A DNA stretch of 64,000 nucleotides from an uncultured Lactobacillus sp. (GCA_937874695.1 CALNAJ010000044.1:26763-90762); one strand, 5' to 3'; positions 17,655 through 26,802 are shown, counted from the stretch's first letter. The notes: generated by a model from the sequence alone, not told the origin. Made by a program: numbers and translations.

Positions 17655-18185
17655 TTGAATTTGAGTTTTGAAACCATTCAACCGGAAGATTTTAAACAGG
17701 TAGACCAATTGGTTACGGCGGCATTCACGCCCGCTCAGGCCAGTGCCGGTACCGAGGGCAATCTGATTCACCGGTTACGGACGACTTACGATTATCAACC
17801 AAGCTTAGAAGTTGTGGCTAAGCCAGAAATTCATGAAGTCGTGGGCCATGGTCTATTGAGTCCCGTGACGATTCGTGGCAACCGCCACACGACCACGATC
17901 CTTGGACTGGCTTCGCTGGCTGTTGCGCCCGAGTGGCAGGGTCAAGCAATCGGAAGCCAGCTCTTAAGTGAACTGGAATCCCGGGCGCGGCTGGCTGGCT
18001 TTGCGGCCATCAGCGTGGTGGGCGATATGAATTTCTTTGGTGGCCGTGGTTATGTCATGGCAGAAGATTTTTCAATTCATAATAGCCTAGCCGTTCCGAT
18101 GGGGAGTCACCTCATCAAACCGTTGACGGCTGGGGCGTTAGCTCACGTCGGCGGGATGCTGGAATATCCAACCTCACTAAAATAA
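17655..18185 (+). CDS. GNAT family N-acetyltransferase
   Basis: 176 residues starting at TTG 17655 with GAGAGGT upstream. The acetyl-CoA site is the LAVAPEWQGQAIGSQLLSE block (residues 91-109), matching the Q/R-x-x-G-x-G/A loop. The region near residue 130 (VVGDMNFFGGRGYVMA) and the proline-rich end resemble the YhbS-type COG3153 group. Substrate unknown. A T-box leader for the next gene begins right after it. Confidence 0.8.
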   Translation: MNLSFETIQPEDFKQVDQLVTAAFTPAQASAGTEGNLIHRLRTTYDYQPSLEVVAKPEIHEVVGHGLLSPVTIRGNRHTTTILGLASLAVAPEWQGQAIGSQLLSELESRARLAGFAAISVVGDMNFFGGRGYVMAEDFSIHNSLAVPMGSHLIKPLTAGALAHVGGMLEYPTSLK

Positions 18186-18200
18186 ATTTTTGATTAGAGG

Positions 18201-18501
18201 TTGACGATGCTTTCTCATCGTGCTATTATCAAATCAATCAAACAGCGAACGCTAATTTCCATTACCAAGTAGCGTGTCATCTGTGTGTCAGAAAGTCGGT
18301 GGTTGCTGCGAACCGATCAGGGTGATTACGACGAAATACAGTGGAATGTCCTGCTCCGGCAGGCGGATAATAACTAGAGCCGTTACCATCTAGTGAGTGG
18401 AGTTACTGGGTCTAGAACCAGTGGCTCAAGCTGGGTGGTACCACGGTTGAAGTCTAAATCGTCCCTGTTGCAATGTTGATTGCAGCGGGGGCGATTTTTT
18501 T
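18201..18501 (+). promoter_or_regulatory. Promoter and T-box riboswitch (probably tyrosine) of nhaC
   Basis: -35 TTGACG (18201-18206), 17 bases, -10 TATTAT (18224-18229). The leader holds the T-box core GGTGGTACCACGG at 18434-18446, followed by a terminator (left arm AATCGTCCCTGTTGC near 18458, right arm GCAGCGGGGGCGATT near 18482, then T7). A TAC triplet at 18337-18339 in ACGAAATACAGTGG is the best specifier candidate, which would mean tRNA-Tyr. The T-box identity is firm; the specifier is a reading from context and from the known Tyr T-box control of such transporters. Confidence 0.88.
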
Positions 18502-18539
18502 ATACATAAATTAGGCATAAACAAAGAGGAGCGATTTCT

Positions 18540-19997
18540 ATGAAAGAACAAAACAAGAGAGCATGGAAGCCAGTTAGTTTTGGCGAAGCAATGATTATTC
18601 TGTTAGCAATGTTACTGATTATGGGTTTAGGCGTTATCAAGTTTGGCTTATCACCAATGACGCCAGTGTTACTGGTCATCGCCTTAGTTATCCTATGGGC
18701 CAAGATTCGCGGGGCCGAATGGGATGACATTCACGGCGGCATCATTGAAGGTATCAAGACCGGGATCATTCCAATCTTTATTTTCATCCTGATTGGGGCG
18801 CTGATCAGTGTTTGGATCGCCGCTGGGATTATTCCATCCATGATGGTCTTCGGGTTCCATTTGATTTCAGCACAGTGGTTCGTACCATCCGTCTTCTTAG
18901 TTTGTGCTATTGTTGGGACGTCCATCGGGAGTGCCTTTACCATTATCTCCACGATTGGGATTGCCCTGTTCGGGATGGGAACCACAATGGGCTTTAACCC
19001 GGCATTAGTTGCTGGGGCCATCATCTCCGGTGCTATCTTCGGTGATAAGACGTCACCACTGTCTGACTCGACCAACTTGGCTTCTGCCATTGCCGAATCC
19101 GAATTGTTCGCTCATATCAAGAACTTAATGTGGTCCACGATTCCTGCCTTCCTGGTTTCCCTGGTGCTGTACTTCATCTTAGGGACAGGTTCATCCGATG
19201 CCAACGCAATGGGCAAGATTAACAAGACCATCGCCACTTTGTCCGCTAACTTCTCTATCAGTTGGTGGGCTGCCTTACCAATCATCGTGATGTTCGTCTG
19301 TGCATGGCGGAAGATTCCCGCTATCGCCACGTTACTATTAAACGTTGGGTTAGGGATCGTTATGTTATTCATCGAAAAGCCTTCAACGTCATTGAGCAGT
19401 GTTGCCACGATGATTGAATCTGGTTTCGTTTCTAAGACTGGCAATGCCAGTGTTGATGCTTTACTCTCTCGTGGTGGGATTAGCGCCATGATGTCTACGG
19501 TTTCACTGATTATCCTGACGCTGACCTTAGGTGGTCTGTTGATGAAGTTCAACATTATTCAAACGGCAATGGTGCCATTGGCCCAACGCCTGAAGAATAC
19601 GGGTTCCGTTGTTACCGCCGCTATCCTTTCTGGAATCGGTGTGAACATCTTCGTTGGGGAACAATACCTTTCCGTTATCTTACCTGGGAAAGCCTTCAAG
19701 CAAACCTTTAACGACCGTGGTCTGGACAACTTGGCCTTGAGCCGGGTCCTTGAAGATGGTGGGACGGTTATTAACTACTTGGTACCATGGGGTGTTGCCG
19801 CTGTCTTCGCAGCCAACACACTGGGTGTTTCCACGTTGGCATACCTGCCATTCTGTTTCTTCAGTCTCCTGTCACCAATCTTCTCCATCCTCAGTGGGTT
19901 CACTGGCGTTGGATTGAAGCGTCTGCCAGCAGCTGATGACAGCAGCGCAACCGCCGCAACTGTTGCGACACAAGCACGTGAAGGCCAAGGTGCCTAA
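18540..19997 (+). CDS. NhaC family Na+/H+ antiporter-like transporter, probable tyrosine carrier
   Basis: 485 residues with about eleven membrane helices. The NhaC family blocks are present: IISGAIFGDKTSPLSDSTNLAS near residue 165, shortened as GDKTSPLSDSTNLAS, and the EDGGTVINYLVPWGVAAVF region near residue 400. In lactobacilli, members of this family (YheL type) sit behind tyrosine T-boxes and were proposed in comparative studies to carry tyrosine. The T-box directly upstream supports an amino-acid rather than pure sodium role. Clear ribosome site AGAGGAG. Expected to be expressed when the matching tRNA is uncharged. Confidence 0.82.
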   Translation: MKEQNKRAWKPVSFGEAMIILLAMLLIMGLGVIKFGLSPMTPVLLVIALVILWAKIRGAEWDDIHGGIIEGIKTGIIPIFIFILIGALISVWIAAGIIPSMMVFGFHLISAQWFVPSVFLVCAIVGTSIGSAFTIISTIGIALFGMGTTMGFNPALVAGAIISGAIFGDKTSPLSDSTNLASAIAESELFAHIKNLMWSTIPAFLVSLVLYFILGTGSSDANAMGKINKTIATLSANFSISWWAALPIIVMFVCAWRKIPAIATLLLNVGLGIVMLFIEKPSTSLSSVATMIESGFVSKTGNASVDALLSRGGISAMMSTVSLIILTLTLGGLLMKFNIIQTAMVPLAQRLKNTGSVVTAAILSGIGVNIFVGEQYLSVILPGKAFKQTFNDRGLDNLALSRVLEDGGTVINYLVPWGVAAVFAANTLGVSTLAYLPFCFFSLLSPIFSILSGFTGVGLKRLPAADDSSATAATVATQAREGQGA

Positions 19998-20024
19998 GTA
20001 ACTGATTGAGTTGTTGTGCCATTG

Positions 20025-20230
20025 TGTCGCCTACGGCTGTCAGGGATTCTGCCACTGTGGGGACCGCCTGCAGCCAAAAGGGCGGGCTTCCGGCTCGGTT
20101 TGAAACCTCGCCAAAGTCGCGAGTTTCCAAACACGTCCCACGCTGTAAGTCCGGGAAGAACCGAGCGCCCGGTCTAACACCGTCGTCACGGTTGGCGCCA
20201 TCCCTGACCTCCTCCAGCTAAGATGATAGC
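20025..20230 (+). repeat. Family II intergenic repeat, copy 1
   Basis: Starts TGTCGCCTACGGCTG, contains CTGTGGGGACCG and GCCAAAAGGGCGGG, and ends CCTCCTCCAGCTAAGATGA. The same order in reverse is found at 29963-30163. Unrelated by eye to family I except in size and hairpin richness. Between it and 20463 I see only unassigned sequence. Confidence 0.8.
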
Positions 20231-20463
20231 GCGACCTGAACACTTGTTAGGTTACAAACACTCACTTGGCGTTCTCGTCTGGTTGTTTAGTAGTCGATGA
20301 TAGTGGTACTGGCAGTAGACAATCCTGTCGTATCGGGTCTGTGTTATTTTCAATTCTAAGTAAATTGTCTCATTAGCGTATTGCCACATGTGTGGGCCAT
20401 CCGTGAACGACTAGACGTCACGGGTAGGCAATGCGCCAATAATAATTAAATCGTATCCTCTGG

Positions 20464-20495
20464 AAGGCGTGAGCAAAGTGGCTCACGCCTTTTTC
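20464..20495 (+). terminator. Plus-strand terminator overlapping the mntR 3' end
   Basis: Perfect 11-bp stem AAGGCGTGAGC (20464-20474) / GCTCACGCCTT (20481-20491), T5 on the plus strand only. The right arm lies in the last codons and stop of the minus-strand mntR gene. It would stop transcription arriving from nhaC. Confidence 0.75.
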
Positions 20496-21130
20496 GTGTA
20501 GATGTAGTCCGCGGCTTGGTCGTTGAGGGTGTATGCGCGTTGTTGGGCGTCCTCTAAGTAGAGCAGGTTGAGACTGGCGTCAGCCTTGGTGACCTGCAGC
20601 GGTACGCCAAAGGGAAGACCCAGGTGTTGCAAGTAATCGACTAGTGCCGCCGACTCTAAGTAGCTGGTGAGAACCACGGTCGCCGGCACGCTGACGGCAC
20701 TTAGACGCGTGATGGGGTGGTCGTTAAGAATCTGATCAGGACGAAGGCTACCGCCAAATGGACTACGTTGTGGGTCATTGAGATAGTGGTTAAGTGCCAG
20801 CGCTGTCTCGCTATTCAGATCGGCCGCCATGCTCCAGGCTTGATCTGGGACTGCAACTAATGGCAGATGAAGTTTTTGCACGAGAAAAGTCTCACAGAGA
20901 CGGTAGTGGTGCAGGAGTTGGCAAGCAAGCTGTTCACCAGTGGTGGTAAGGGTGACGCCGGTATAGCGTCGGCGATTGACGAGCCCGGCGTGTTCTAATG
21001 ACCGCGTCATTTCGGTCACAGTAGCCGGTGAAACGTTGGCAAAATGAATGATTTGTTTATTGCTGACGCGTGGCCGGGCGAAATTACACTCGGCAATGAT
21101 CTTCAAGTAGGTATTTCTATGATTCAACAT
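20483..21130 (-). CDS. mntR: DtxR/MntR family manganese-responsive repressor
   Basis: 215 residues. The N-terminal winged helix (RVSNKQIIHFANVSPATVTEMTRSLEHAGLV) is followed by the dimerisation/metal domain with HHYRLCETFLVQKLHL, the usual H-R-x-E-x-FL block of DtxR proteins. The C-terminal part from about 140 looks like the SH3/FeoA-like domain of longer family members. Divergent from mntH, so it most likely represses manganese uptake when Mn(II) is plentiful. ATG with GGAG upstream. The gene's 3' end is shared with a plus-strand terminator. Confidence 0.85.
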   Translation of the reverse strand: MLNHRNTYLKIIAECNFARPRVSNKQIIHFANVSPATVTEMTRSLEHAGLVNRRRYTGVTLTTTGEQLACQLLHHYRLCETFLVQKLHLPLVAVPDQAWSMAADLNSETALALNHYLNDPQRSPFGGSLRPDQILNDHPITRLSAVSVPATVVLTSYLESAALVDYLQHLGLPFGVPLQVTKADASLNLLYLEDAQQRAYTLNDQAADYIYTKKA

Positions 21131-21419
21131 CCAATCAGCTCCCCAATAATTCTAAAATAGTTAAGTGCCCCTAAAAATTATATTCTCCAAATGAAATTTT
21201 AAGGGTTCTGAGCCACGGTTGCAACTTTTTCTAGTTATCATAGAATTCGGGTAATGAAAGTTCACTTTATTTTATAGACAAAACGTTGATTAATGGGCAT
21301 TTGTACTCGTTACTGTTTGGGGAACCAAAAAAACATTTATTACGATATAATCACGGATTGTGCAAATCCAAAAGGGCAATCGGTCGGGAATGAAACCGCT
21401 TAATCACCATATTAATATC

Positions 21420-21491
21420 TTAATATACAAGCATATTAAAGTTAAGGATGCCTAAAAAAGTATTTGCAAAGGTTAACTTTTACGTTACAAT
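21420..21491 (+). promoter_or_regulatory. mntH promoter with inverted repeat (candidate MntR site)
   Basis: TTAATAT (21420-21426) and ATATTAA (21433-21439) are perfect 7-bp arms with a 6-base spacer. Promoter TTGCAA (21464-21469), 16 bases, TACAAT (21486-21491). MntR binding is inferred from position only. The rest of 21131-21419 is AT-rich and unassigned. Confidence 0.5.
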
Positions 21492-21528
21492 GAACCCGTT
21501 AGAAATTATTGAGGAGGAGGCTTTTAAC

Positions 21529-23112
21529 ATGAGTGACACTGTTAAAAAGCACAAATTGATTGAATATGCCAACGGCCGTTCATTGGAGGAGATAAACGGT
21601 ACCGTGGCTGTTCCCAAGAATATTAGTTTTTGGAAGGCATTGTTCATGTACTCTGGGCCTGGCGCATTAGTTGCGGTGGGGTACATGGATCCCGGGAACT
21701 GGTCCACTTCGATTACTGGTGGGCAAAACTTCCAATACCTGTTGATGTCCATCATCTTGATCTCAAGTTTGATCGCGATGTTATTACAATACATGGCGGC
21801 TAAACTTGGCATCGTGAGTCAAATGGACTTGGCGCAGGCGATTCGGGCGCGGACTAGTAAATCACTCGGTATCGTGCTCTGGATCATGACTGAATTTGCC
21901 ATCATGGCAACGGATATTGCCGAAGTCATTGGGGCTGCGATTGCTTTATTCCTGTTATTCCACATTCCACTGGTTATTTCAGTGTTTATCACCGTATTTG
22001 ATGTTTTGCTATTATTACTGTTGACCAAGATTGGCTTCCGGAAGATCGAAGCAATCGTTGTGTGCTTGATTCTGGTAATTCTGTTAGTCTTCGCTTATCA
22101 AGTGGCTTTATCTAAGCCTGACTGGATGGGTGTCTTTGCGGGATTAGTTCCTAACGTCAAGACAATCTCATCATCACCAACAATTGGTGGTCAAACGCCA
22201 ATTAGTGGAGCCTTGGGAATCATTGGGGCGACGGTTATGCCACATAACCTCTACCTGCACTCTGCGATTTCACAAACGCGTCAAATCAACCATAAGGATG
22301 AAGACGACGTTGCCCGGACAGTGAAATTTGCCAGCTTGGATTCCAACATTCAACTGACGTTGGCATTCTTCGTCAACGCTTTGCTACTGATCATGGGGGT
22401 TGCCGTCTTCAAGAGCGGTACCGTCAAGGATCCTTCCTTCTTCGGATTATTCCAAGCGCTGTCTGACACCAACACCATGAGTAATGGCTTGTTGGCTGGG
22501 GTTGCCAAGACGGGTGTGCTTTCTACGCTGTTTGCGGTTGCCTTACTGGCTTCTGGGCAAAACTCCACGATTACTGGGACCTTGACCGGTCAAGTTATCA
22601 TGGAAGGTTTCGTCCACATGCGGATGCCACTATGGTTACGTCGGCTGGTTACCCGGTTGATCTCCGTTATTCCAGTATTGATCTGTGTCATGTTGACCAG
22701 TGGCAAGAGTGCCATTGATGAACACACGGCGTTAAACGATTTGATGAACAATTCGCAAGTCTTCCTGGCATTTGCCTTGCCATTCTCGATGTTACCGTTA
22801 TTGATGATGACGGATAGCAAGTTGGAAATGGGCAAGCGGTTTAAGAACTCCTGGTGGATCAAGGGACTGGGCTGGTTCTCAGTACTTCTGCTGACCGGAT
22901 TGAACCTGTACAACATGCCCGCTTCAATCGTTGCCTTCTTTGGCAATACGCCTTCGGCTAGTCAAACGACGATGGCCAATGTGATTGCTTGGACCTTGAA
23001 TTTGGCAATCATTGCACTGTTGGCTTGGACCGTTTGGGAGCTGCATCGCAGTGCTAAGCGGATGGCACTTGAGGCCGCGACTGACGCTCAGCAATTACAC
23101 AAGGAGGACTAA
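21529..23112 (+). CDS. mntH: Nramp family Mn2+/H+ symporter
   Basis: 527 residues, eleven to twelve helices. Both metal-site motifs are intact: DPGNW (Asp54, Asn57) in helix 1 and MPHNLYLHS (from Met237) in helix 6. The G-Q-x-S-T-x-TGT-x-GQ transport signature follows (GQNSTITGTLTGQ). It imports Mn(II), crucial for lactobacilli that rely on manganese rather than SOD. ATG 21529 has GAGGAGGAGG upstream; the open frame to 21448 would include the promoter -10. A universal stress gene follows after 3 bases, so they share an mRNA. Confidence 0.95.
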   Translation: MSDTVKKHKLIEYANGRSLEEINGTVAVPKNISFWKALFMYSGPGALVAVGYMDPGNWSTSITGGQNFQYLLMSIILISSLIAMLLQYMAAKLGIVSQMDLAQAIRARTSKSLGIVLWIMTEFAIMATDIAEVIGAAIALFLLFHIPLVISVFITVFDVLLLLLLTKIGFRKIEAIVVCLILVILLVFAYQVALSKPDWMGVFAGLVPNVKTISSSPTIGGQTPISGALGIIGATVMPHNLYLHSAISQTRQINHKDEDDVARTVKFASLDSNIQLTLAFFVNALLLIMGVAVFKSGTVKDPSFFGLFQALSDTNTMSNGLLAGVAKTGVLSTLFAVALLASGQNSTITGTLTGQVIMEGFVHMRMPLWLRRLVTRLISVIPVLICVMLTSGKSAIDEHTALNDLMNNSQVFLAFALPFSMLPLLMMTDSKLEMGKRFKNSWWIKGLGWFSVLLLTGLNLYNMPASIVAFFGNTPSASQTTMANVIAWTLNLAIIALLAWTVWELHRSAKRMALEAATDAQQLHKED

Positions 23113-23115
23113 CTC

Positions 23116-23547
23116 ATGGCAAAGACGTTTGAACGGATTTTAGTCGGGGTCGATGACTCTGCGGATGCCTTGTTAGCCTTTAATTATGCGACGCATCAGG
23201 CGAAGCGAGACGATGCAGAATTGGTCATTGTTTCCGTATTGGAAAATGACGATATGAATGTTTATCAGGCGTTGGATTCTGATTACATTCACGGCGAACA
23301 TCGCGAATTAGAAGAACACGTTGCGACGTATCAACAGCGGGCCTTCGATGCGGGTGTTGCGCGGGTACGAATGGTTATTGCCGAGGGCGATCCTGGTGAG
23401 ACCATCGTTAAGGACGTGATTCCTCATGTGAAGCCGGACTTGCTGATTGTGGGCTCGGAGTCTAAGAAGGGCGTCCGGCGTCACTTTGGGAGCCAAGCCG
23501 CCTACATGGCCAAGTACGCACCAATCTCAGTATTAGTGATCCGCTAA
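23116..23547 (+). CDS. Universal stress protein, first of a tandem pair
   Basis: 143 residues: FERILVGVDDSADALLAF at the start, DLLIVGSESKKGVRRHFGS and SVLVIR at the end, the ATP-type UspA motif G-x2-x-x9-GS. Its ribosome site lies inside the 3' end of mntH (3-base gap), so it is translated with the manganese transporter. About three quarters identical by eye to the next gene. Confidence 0.9.
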   Translation: MAKTFERILVGVDDSADALLAFNYATHQAKRDDAELVIVSVLENDDMNVYQALDSDYIHGEHRELEEHVATYQQRAFDAGVARVRMVIAEGDPGETIVKDVIPHVKPDLLIVGSESKKGVRRHFGSQAAYMAKYAPISVLVIR

Positions 23548-23565
23548 TAAGTTGACTTATCAAAG

Positions 23566-23602
23566 TCGATATACCGGGGATGCCCAGTATATCGGCTTTT
23601 TT
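23566..23602 (+). terminator. Terminator after mntH-usp
   Basis: Stem CGATATAC-GGGG / CCC-GTATATCG with short loop, then T6. Confidence 0.85.
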
Positions 23603-23726
23603 CGTGGCTAGAGTTGGTGCTGGCCCGCAACAATATCCCTAAAATGAGTCACTTAATGGTAAATGCGCGTACACTAGCGGCGATAAGAGAGTTAGTCACA
23701 AGATTAATTTGAGGGAGGGATGGCTG

Positions 23727-24158
23727 ATGGCGACCACGTTTAAACGAATTCTAGTTGGTGTCGATGATTCCAAGGACGCGCTGTTAGCATTTGATTACGC
23801 CATTTATTTAGCGAAACGGGATGACGCGGAGTTGGTAATTGCCTCGGTACTAGAGAACCAACAGATGAATATTTATCAAACGTTAGACACGGACTTTATT
23901 CATGGTGAATATGCCGACCTGGAAAATCACGTGCGGGAATACAAGAAGCAGGCGCGCGAGGCCGGCGTGACAGACGTGCGCATGATGGTGGCCGAGGGTG
24001 AACCCGGCGAGACTATTGTTAAGGACGTGATCCCGGCGGTGGACCCGGATCTGCTGATTGTGGGATCGTTGGCGAAGAAGGGTGTCAGTCGCCACTTCGG
24101 TAGCCAAGCGGCTTACATGGCAAAGTACTCGCCGGTATCAGTGCTCGTGGTGCGATAG
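23727..24158 (+). CDS. Universal stress protein, second of a tandem pair
   Basis: 143 residues, same length and motifs as the preceding gene (FKRILVGVDDSKDALLAF, DLLIVGSLAKKGVSRHFGS, SVLVVR). Start at ATG 23727 with GGGAGGG upstream; the frame extends to a TTG at 23709 that would swallow the ribosome site. It has its own transcript, since a terminator separates it from the first copy. A recent gene duplication is the simplest reading. Confidence 0.9.
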   Translation: MATTFKRILVGVDDSKDALLAFDYAIYLAKRDDAELVIASVLENQQMNIYQTLDTDFIHGEYADLENHVREYKKQAREAGVTDVRMMVAEGEPGETIVKDVIPAVDPDLLIVGSLAKKGVSRHFGSQAAYMAKYSPVSVLVVR

Positions 24159-24284
24159 GGTATCTAGAAATTGGAAGCTGAGGTACTTTGTATTTTTCTT
24201 ATGGTAAAGAATTGATAGCAAAGTTATGGCTAATCGGCTTTAGACGATAGGAGTCTATTGGATGAAGTGGTTTTGTGGTCGAAA

Positions 24285-24308
24285 GCTATCTTAGCCGCAG
24301 GCGACAGC
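24285..24308 (-). repeat. Family II repeat scar (both ends fused)
   Basis: GCTATCTTAGC joined to AGCCGCAGGCGACAGC. These match, on the minus strand, the right end (GCTAAGATGATAGC) and left end (TGTCGCCTACGGCT) of the family II element, with the middle missing. Confidence 0.45.
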
Positions 24309-24331
24309 TTTCAATACGTTGCTTCAATATA

Positions 24332-24380
24332 AAAGCTACCCCTGAAAATCAGTTAGATGCTGGTCTTCAGGGGTAGCTTT
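24332..24380 (-). terminator. Terminator of guaC
   Basis: 15-bp perfect stem AAAGCTACCCCTGAA / TTCAGGGGTAGCTTT with a 19-base loop. On the minus strand it is followed by TTTTATATT. Confidence 0.75.
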
Positions 24381-24438
24381 GTGTGTGATTTTAGAGTATT
24401 TCATTGGAGCACTGGGTTAAAGTGAGACGCAACGGTGA

Positions 24439-25425
24439 TTAGTAGCTATCGCCGTTCATGATGGAACTCTTGACGATGACGTAATCTACGGTCCGGATGT
24501 CCAGTAAGTTACGGCCACCGGCGTAGGAGATTGAGGACTGGAGGTCTTCTTGCATCGCGTTGAGTGTATCGGCGATGTCGCCACGGAATGGCACTAACAT
24601 CTGCTTACCTTCAACGTTACGGTAAGCCCCTTTTTGTTTCTCGGATGCGGAGCCCCAGTATTGCTTGAAGGTGCGGCCATCGATGGTTAACAGACTACCA
24701 GGTGATTGTTGGTGACCGGCGAGCATTGAACCGATCATAACCATGCTGGCACCGAAGCGAACGGACTTGGCAATATCGCCGTTGTAACGAATTCCACCAT
24801 CGGCGATGATTGGCTTCCGGGCAGCCTTGGCACAGAGCCGCAGGGCAGCCAGTTGCCAGCCCCCGGTCCCAAAACCAGTCTTGAGCTTGGTGATGCAGGC
24901 TTTACCCGGGCCGATACCGACTTTGGTAGCGTCAGCGCCAGCGTTTTCGAGTTCACGGACGGCTTCAGGTGTTCCCACGTTGCCGGCAATGACGAAGCTG
25001 TCAGGGAGCTTATCCTTGATCTGCTTGATCATGCGAATCACAGCATCGCTGTGGCCGTGGGCAATATCAATCGTGATATATTCAGGCACCAGCTTAGCGG
25101 CGGCCAGTTCGTCAATAAAGGCATGTTCGTCAGCTTTGACCCCGACACTAATGGAAGCAAACAGTGACTTCTCGTGCATCCGTTCGATGAAGCCCCGACG
25201 TTCTTGGGGTTGGAAACGGTGCATGACGTAGAAGTAGTCGTTTTGGGCAAGCCAGACGGCTAAAGGTTCGTTGATGACCGTCTCCATGTTGGCAGGGACT
25301 ACGGGAATCTTGAACCGGTGGGGGCCAAATTCGATACTCGTATCGGCCTCGTGACGGCTTTCAATGATACATTTGTTGGGAATCAATTGGATATCTTCGT
25401 AATCAAATACTTCAGCAGGATGCAT
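24439..25425 (-). CDS. guaC: GMP reductase
   Basis: Converts GMP to IMP with NADPH, returning guanine nucleotides to the purine pool. 328 residues, IMPDH/GMPR TIM barrel. The catalytic Cys177 lies in GIGPGKACITK, followed by TGFGTGG. Phosphate-binding blocks ADGGIRYNGDIAKSVRFGA and IGSMLAGH are present. There are no CBS domains, which separates it from IMP dehydrogenase. It starts 24 bases after purA ends on the same strand, so purA-guaC form an operon; both directions of IMP/AMP/GMP exchange are thus encoded together. Confidence 0.94.
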   Translation of the reverse strand: MHPAEVFDYEDIQLIPNKCIIESRHEADTSIEFGPHRFKIPVVPANMETVINEPLAVWLAQNDYFYVMHRFQPQERRGFIERMHEKSLFASISVGVKADEHAFIDELAAAKLVPEYITIDIAHGHSDAVIRMIKQIKDKLPDSFVIAGNVGTPEAVRELENAGADATKVGIGPGKACITKLKTGFGTGGWQLAALRLCAKAARKPIIADGGIRYNGDIAKSVRFGASMVMIGSMLAGHQQSPGSLLTIDGRTFKQYWGSASEKQKGAYRNVEGKQMLVPFRGDIADTLNAMQEDLQSSISYAGGRNLLDIRTVDYVIVKSSIMNGDSY

Positions 25426-25449
25426 GTAGGGTCACTCCTCGTTCGTGAA

Positions 25450-26736
25450 TTAGGCGTTCCAGACGTCTTGCAAGATGTTCGTTTGTTCGCGGTCAGGGCC
25501 GACGGAAAGGGTGGCAATGTCAACACCAACCAATTCTGCCAAGCGCTTGACGTAGTTTTGTGCGTTAACGGGCAGCTCTTCTACAGAGTGGCAGTGGGTG
25601 ATGTCTTCAGTCCAACCTGGGAATTCATCGTAAATAGGTTGGCAAGCATCGAGGTCGACCAGGCTAGCTGGGTAATGGTAGATAGTTTCACCATTGAGTT
25701 CGTAAGCCTTGCAGATCTTGACGGTTTCCAGACCAGTTAGGACGTCCAGACAGTTTAAGGACAAGCTAGTCAAGCCGGAAACACGCTTGGCGTGACGCAG
25801 AACAACACTGTCGAACCAACCGATCCGACGAGGACGCTTGGTAACGGTCCCGTATTCGTGGCCGGTTTCGCGGATGGTATCCCCAATTTCATCAAATAAT
25901 TCAGTTGGGAATGGCCCATCGCCGACCCGAGACGTGTAAGCCTTGCAGACACCGACAACGTGGTCGATCTTGGTTGGGCCCACACCGGCACCGATGGTTA
26001 CCCCACCAGCAACGGGGTTTGACGACGTGACGAAGGGATAGGTCCCATGGTCGATGTCTAACATAACACCCTGGGCGCCTTCAAACAGCACGTTCTTGCC
26101 GGCATCTAAGGCGTCGTTGATGACAACGGATGTGTCGGTCACGTGATCTTTGATCTGTTGGCCAAGTGCGTAGTATTTTTCAAAAATTTCATTAAAGTCT
26201 AACGGTTCTTCATTGTAAAGTTTCGTTAAGACGTTGTTCTTTTCAATTAAGTTTTGGCGAAGCTTGTCGGCAAAGATATCGTGGTCGAGCAGGTCGGCCA
26301 CCCGGATACCGATACGTTCAGCTTTGTCCATGTAGGCGGGACCGATACCCTTATTGGTCGTCCCGATTTTGTTTTCCTTCATCTTCTCTTGCGCTTGGTC
26401 CAGCAAGATGTGGTAAGGCAGAATCACGTGGGCCCGGTCCGAAATCCGGAGATTATCCGTGGCCACGCCGTTTTCGTGCAGGTAAGCCAGTTCTTGAACC
26501 AATGATTGGGGGTTCAAGACGACCCCGTTACCGATGACACTGGTCTTGTCGGCGTAGAAGATCCCTGAAGGAATCAGCCGCAGTTTAAACGTTTGACCAT
26601 TGAAAACAATAGTGTGACCGGCGTTGTCACCACCTTGGTAGCGGGCAATGACATCAGCCTTCTCACTTAGAAAATCCGTGATCTTTCCTTTACCTTCGTC
26701 GCCCCATTGACTACCAACTACTACTGTTGATGACAT
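25450..26736 (-). CDS. purA: Adenylosuccinate synthetase
   Basis: Joins IMP and aspartate using GTP, the first step from IMP to AMP. 428 residues. The phosphate loop GSQWGDEGKGK (Asp13, Lys16) and His41 in GGDNAGHT are in the standard places. The IMP-binding loop is NKGIGPAYMDKAERIGIR near 125. The C-terminal block TKRPRRIGWFDSVVLRHA, and later SVGPDR, are typical. ATG with GAGGTG upstream. First gene of the purA-guaC unit, divergent from purB, with PurR boxes in between. Confidence 0.97.
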   Translation of the reverse strand: MSSTVVVGSQWGDEGKGKITDFLSEKADVIARYQGGDNAGHTIVFNGQTFKLRLIPSGIFYADKTSVIGNGVVLNPQSLVQELAYLHENGVATDNLRISDRAHVILPYHILLDQAQEKMKENKIGTTNKGIGPAYMDKAERIGIRVADLLDHDIFADKLRQNLIEKNNVLTKLYNEEPLDFNEIFEKYYALGQQIKDHVTDTSVVINDALDAGKNVLFEGAQGVMLDIDHGTYPFVTSSNPVAGGVTIGAGVGPTKIDHVVGVCKAYTSRVGDGPFPTELFDEIGDTIRETGHEYGTVTKRPRRIGWFDSVVLRHAKRVSGLTSLSLNCLDVLTGLETVKICKAYELNGETIYHYPASLVDLDACQPIYDEFPGWTEDITHCHSVEELPVNAQNYVKRLAELVGVDIATLSVGPDREQTNILQDVWNA

Positions 26737-26766
26737 AACAACACCTCATTACTTTATTTTGCTAGG

Positions 26767-26802
26767 CCGAACACCCAGCAAGAATAAGTGTAACAAGTTC
26801 GG
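26767..26802. promoter_or_regulatory. PurR box pair upstream of purA
   Basis: GGCCGAACACC (core CCGAAC 26767-26772) and AAGTTCGGAATT (core GTTCGG 26797-26802) in opposite orientation, as in the Gram-positive PurR operator. Control by PurR and PRPP is inferred from established PurBox knowledge. Confidence 0.7.

Noticed and set aside
21131..21419. Manganese (yybP-ykoY) riboswitch before mntH
   Set aside because: Position would fit, but I could not find the paired conserved loops of that class.
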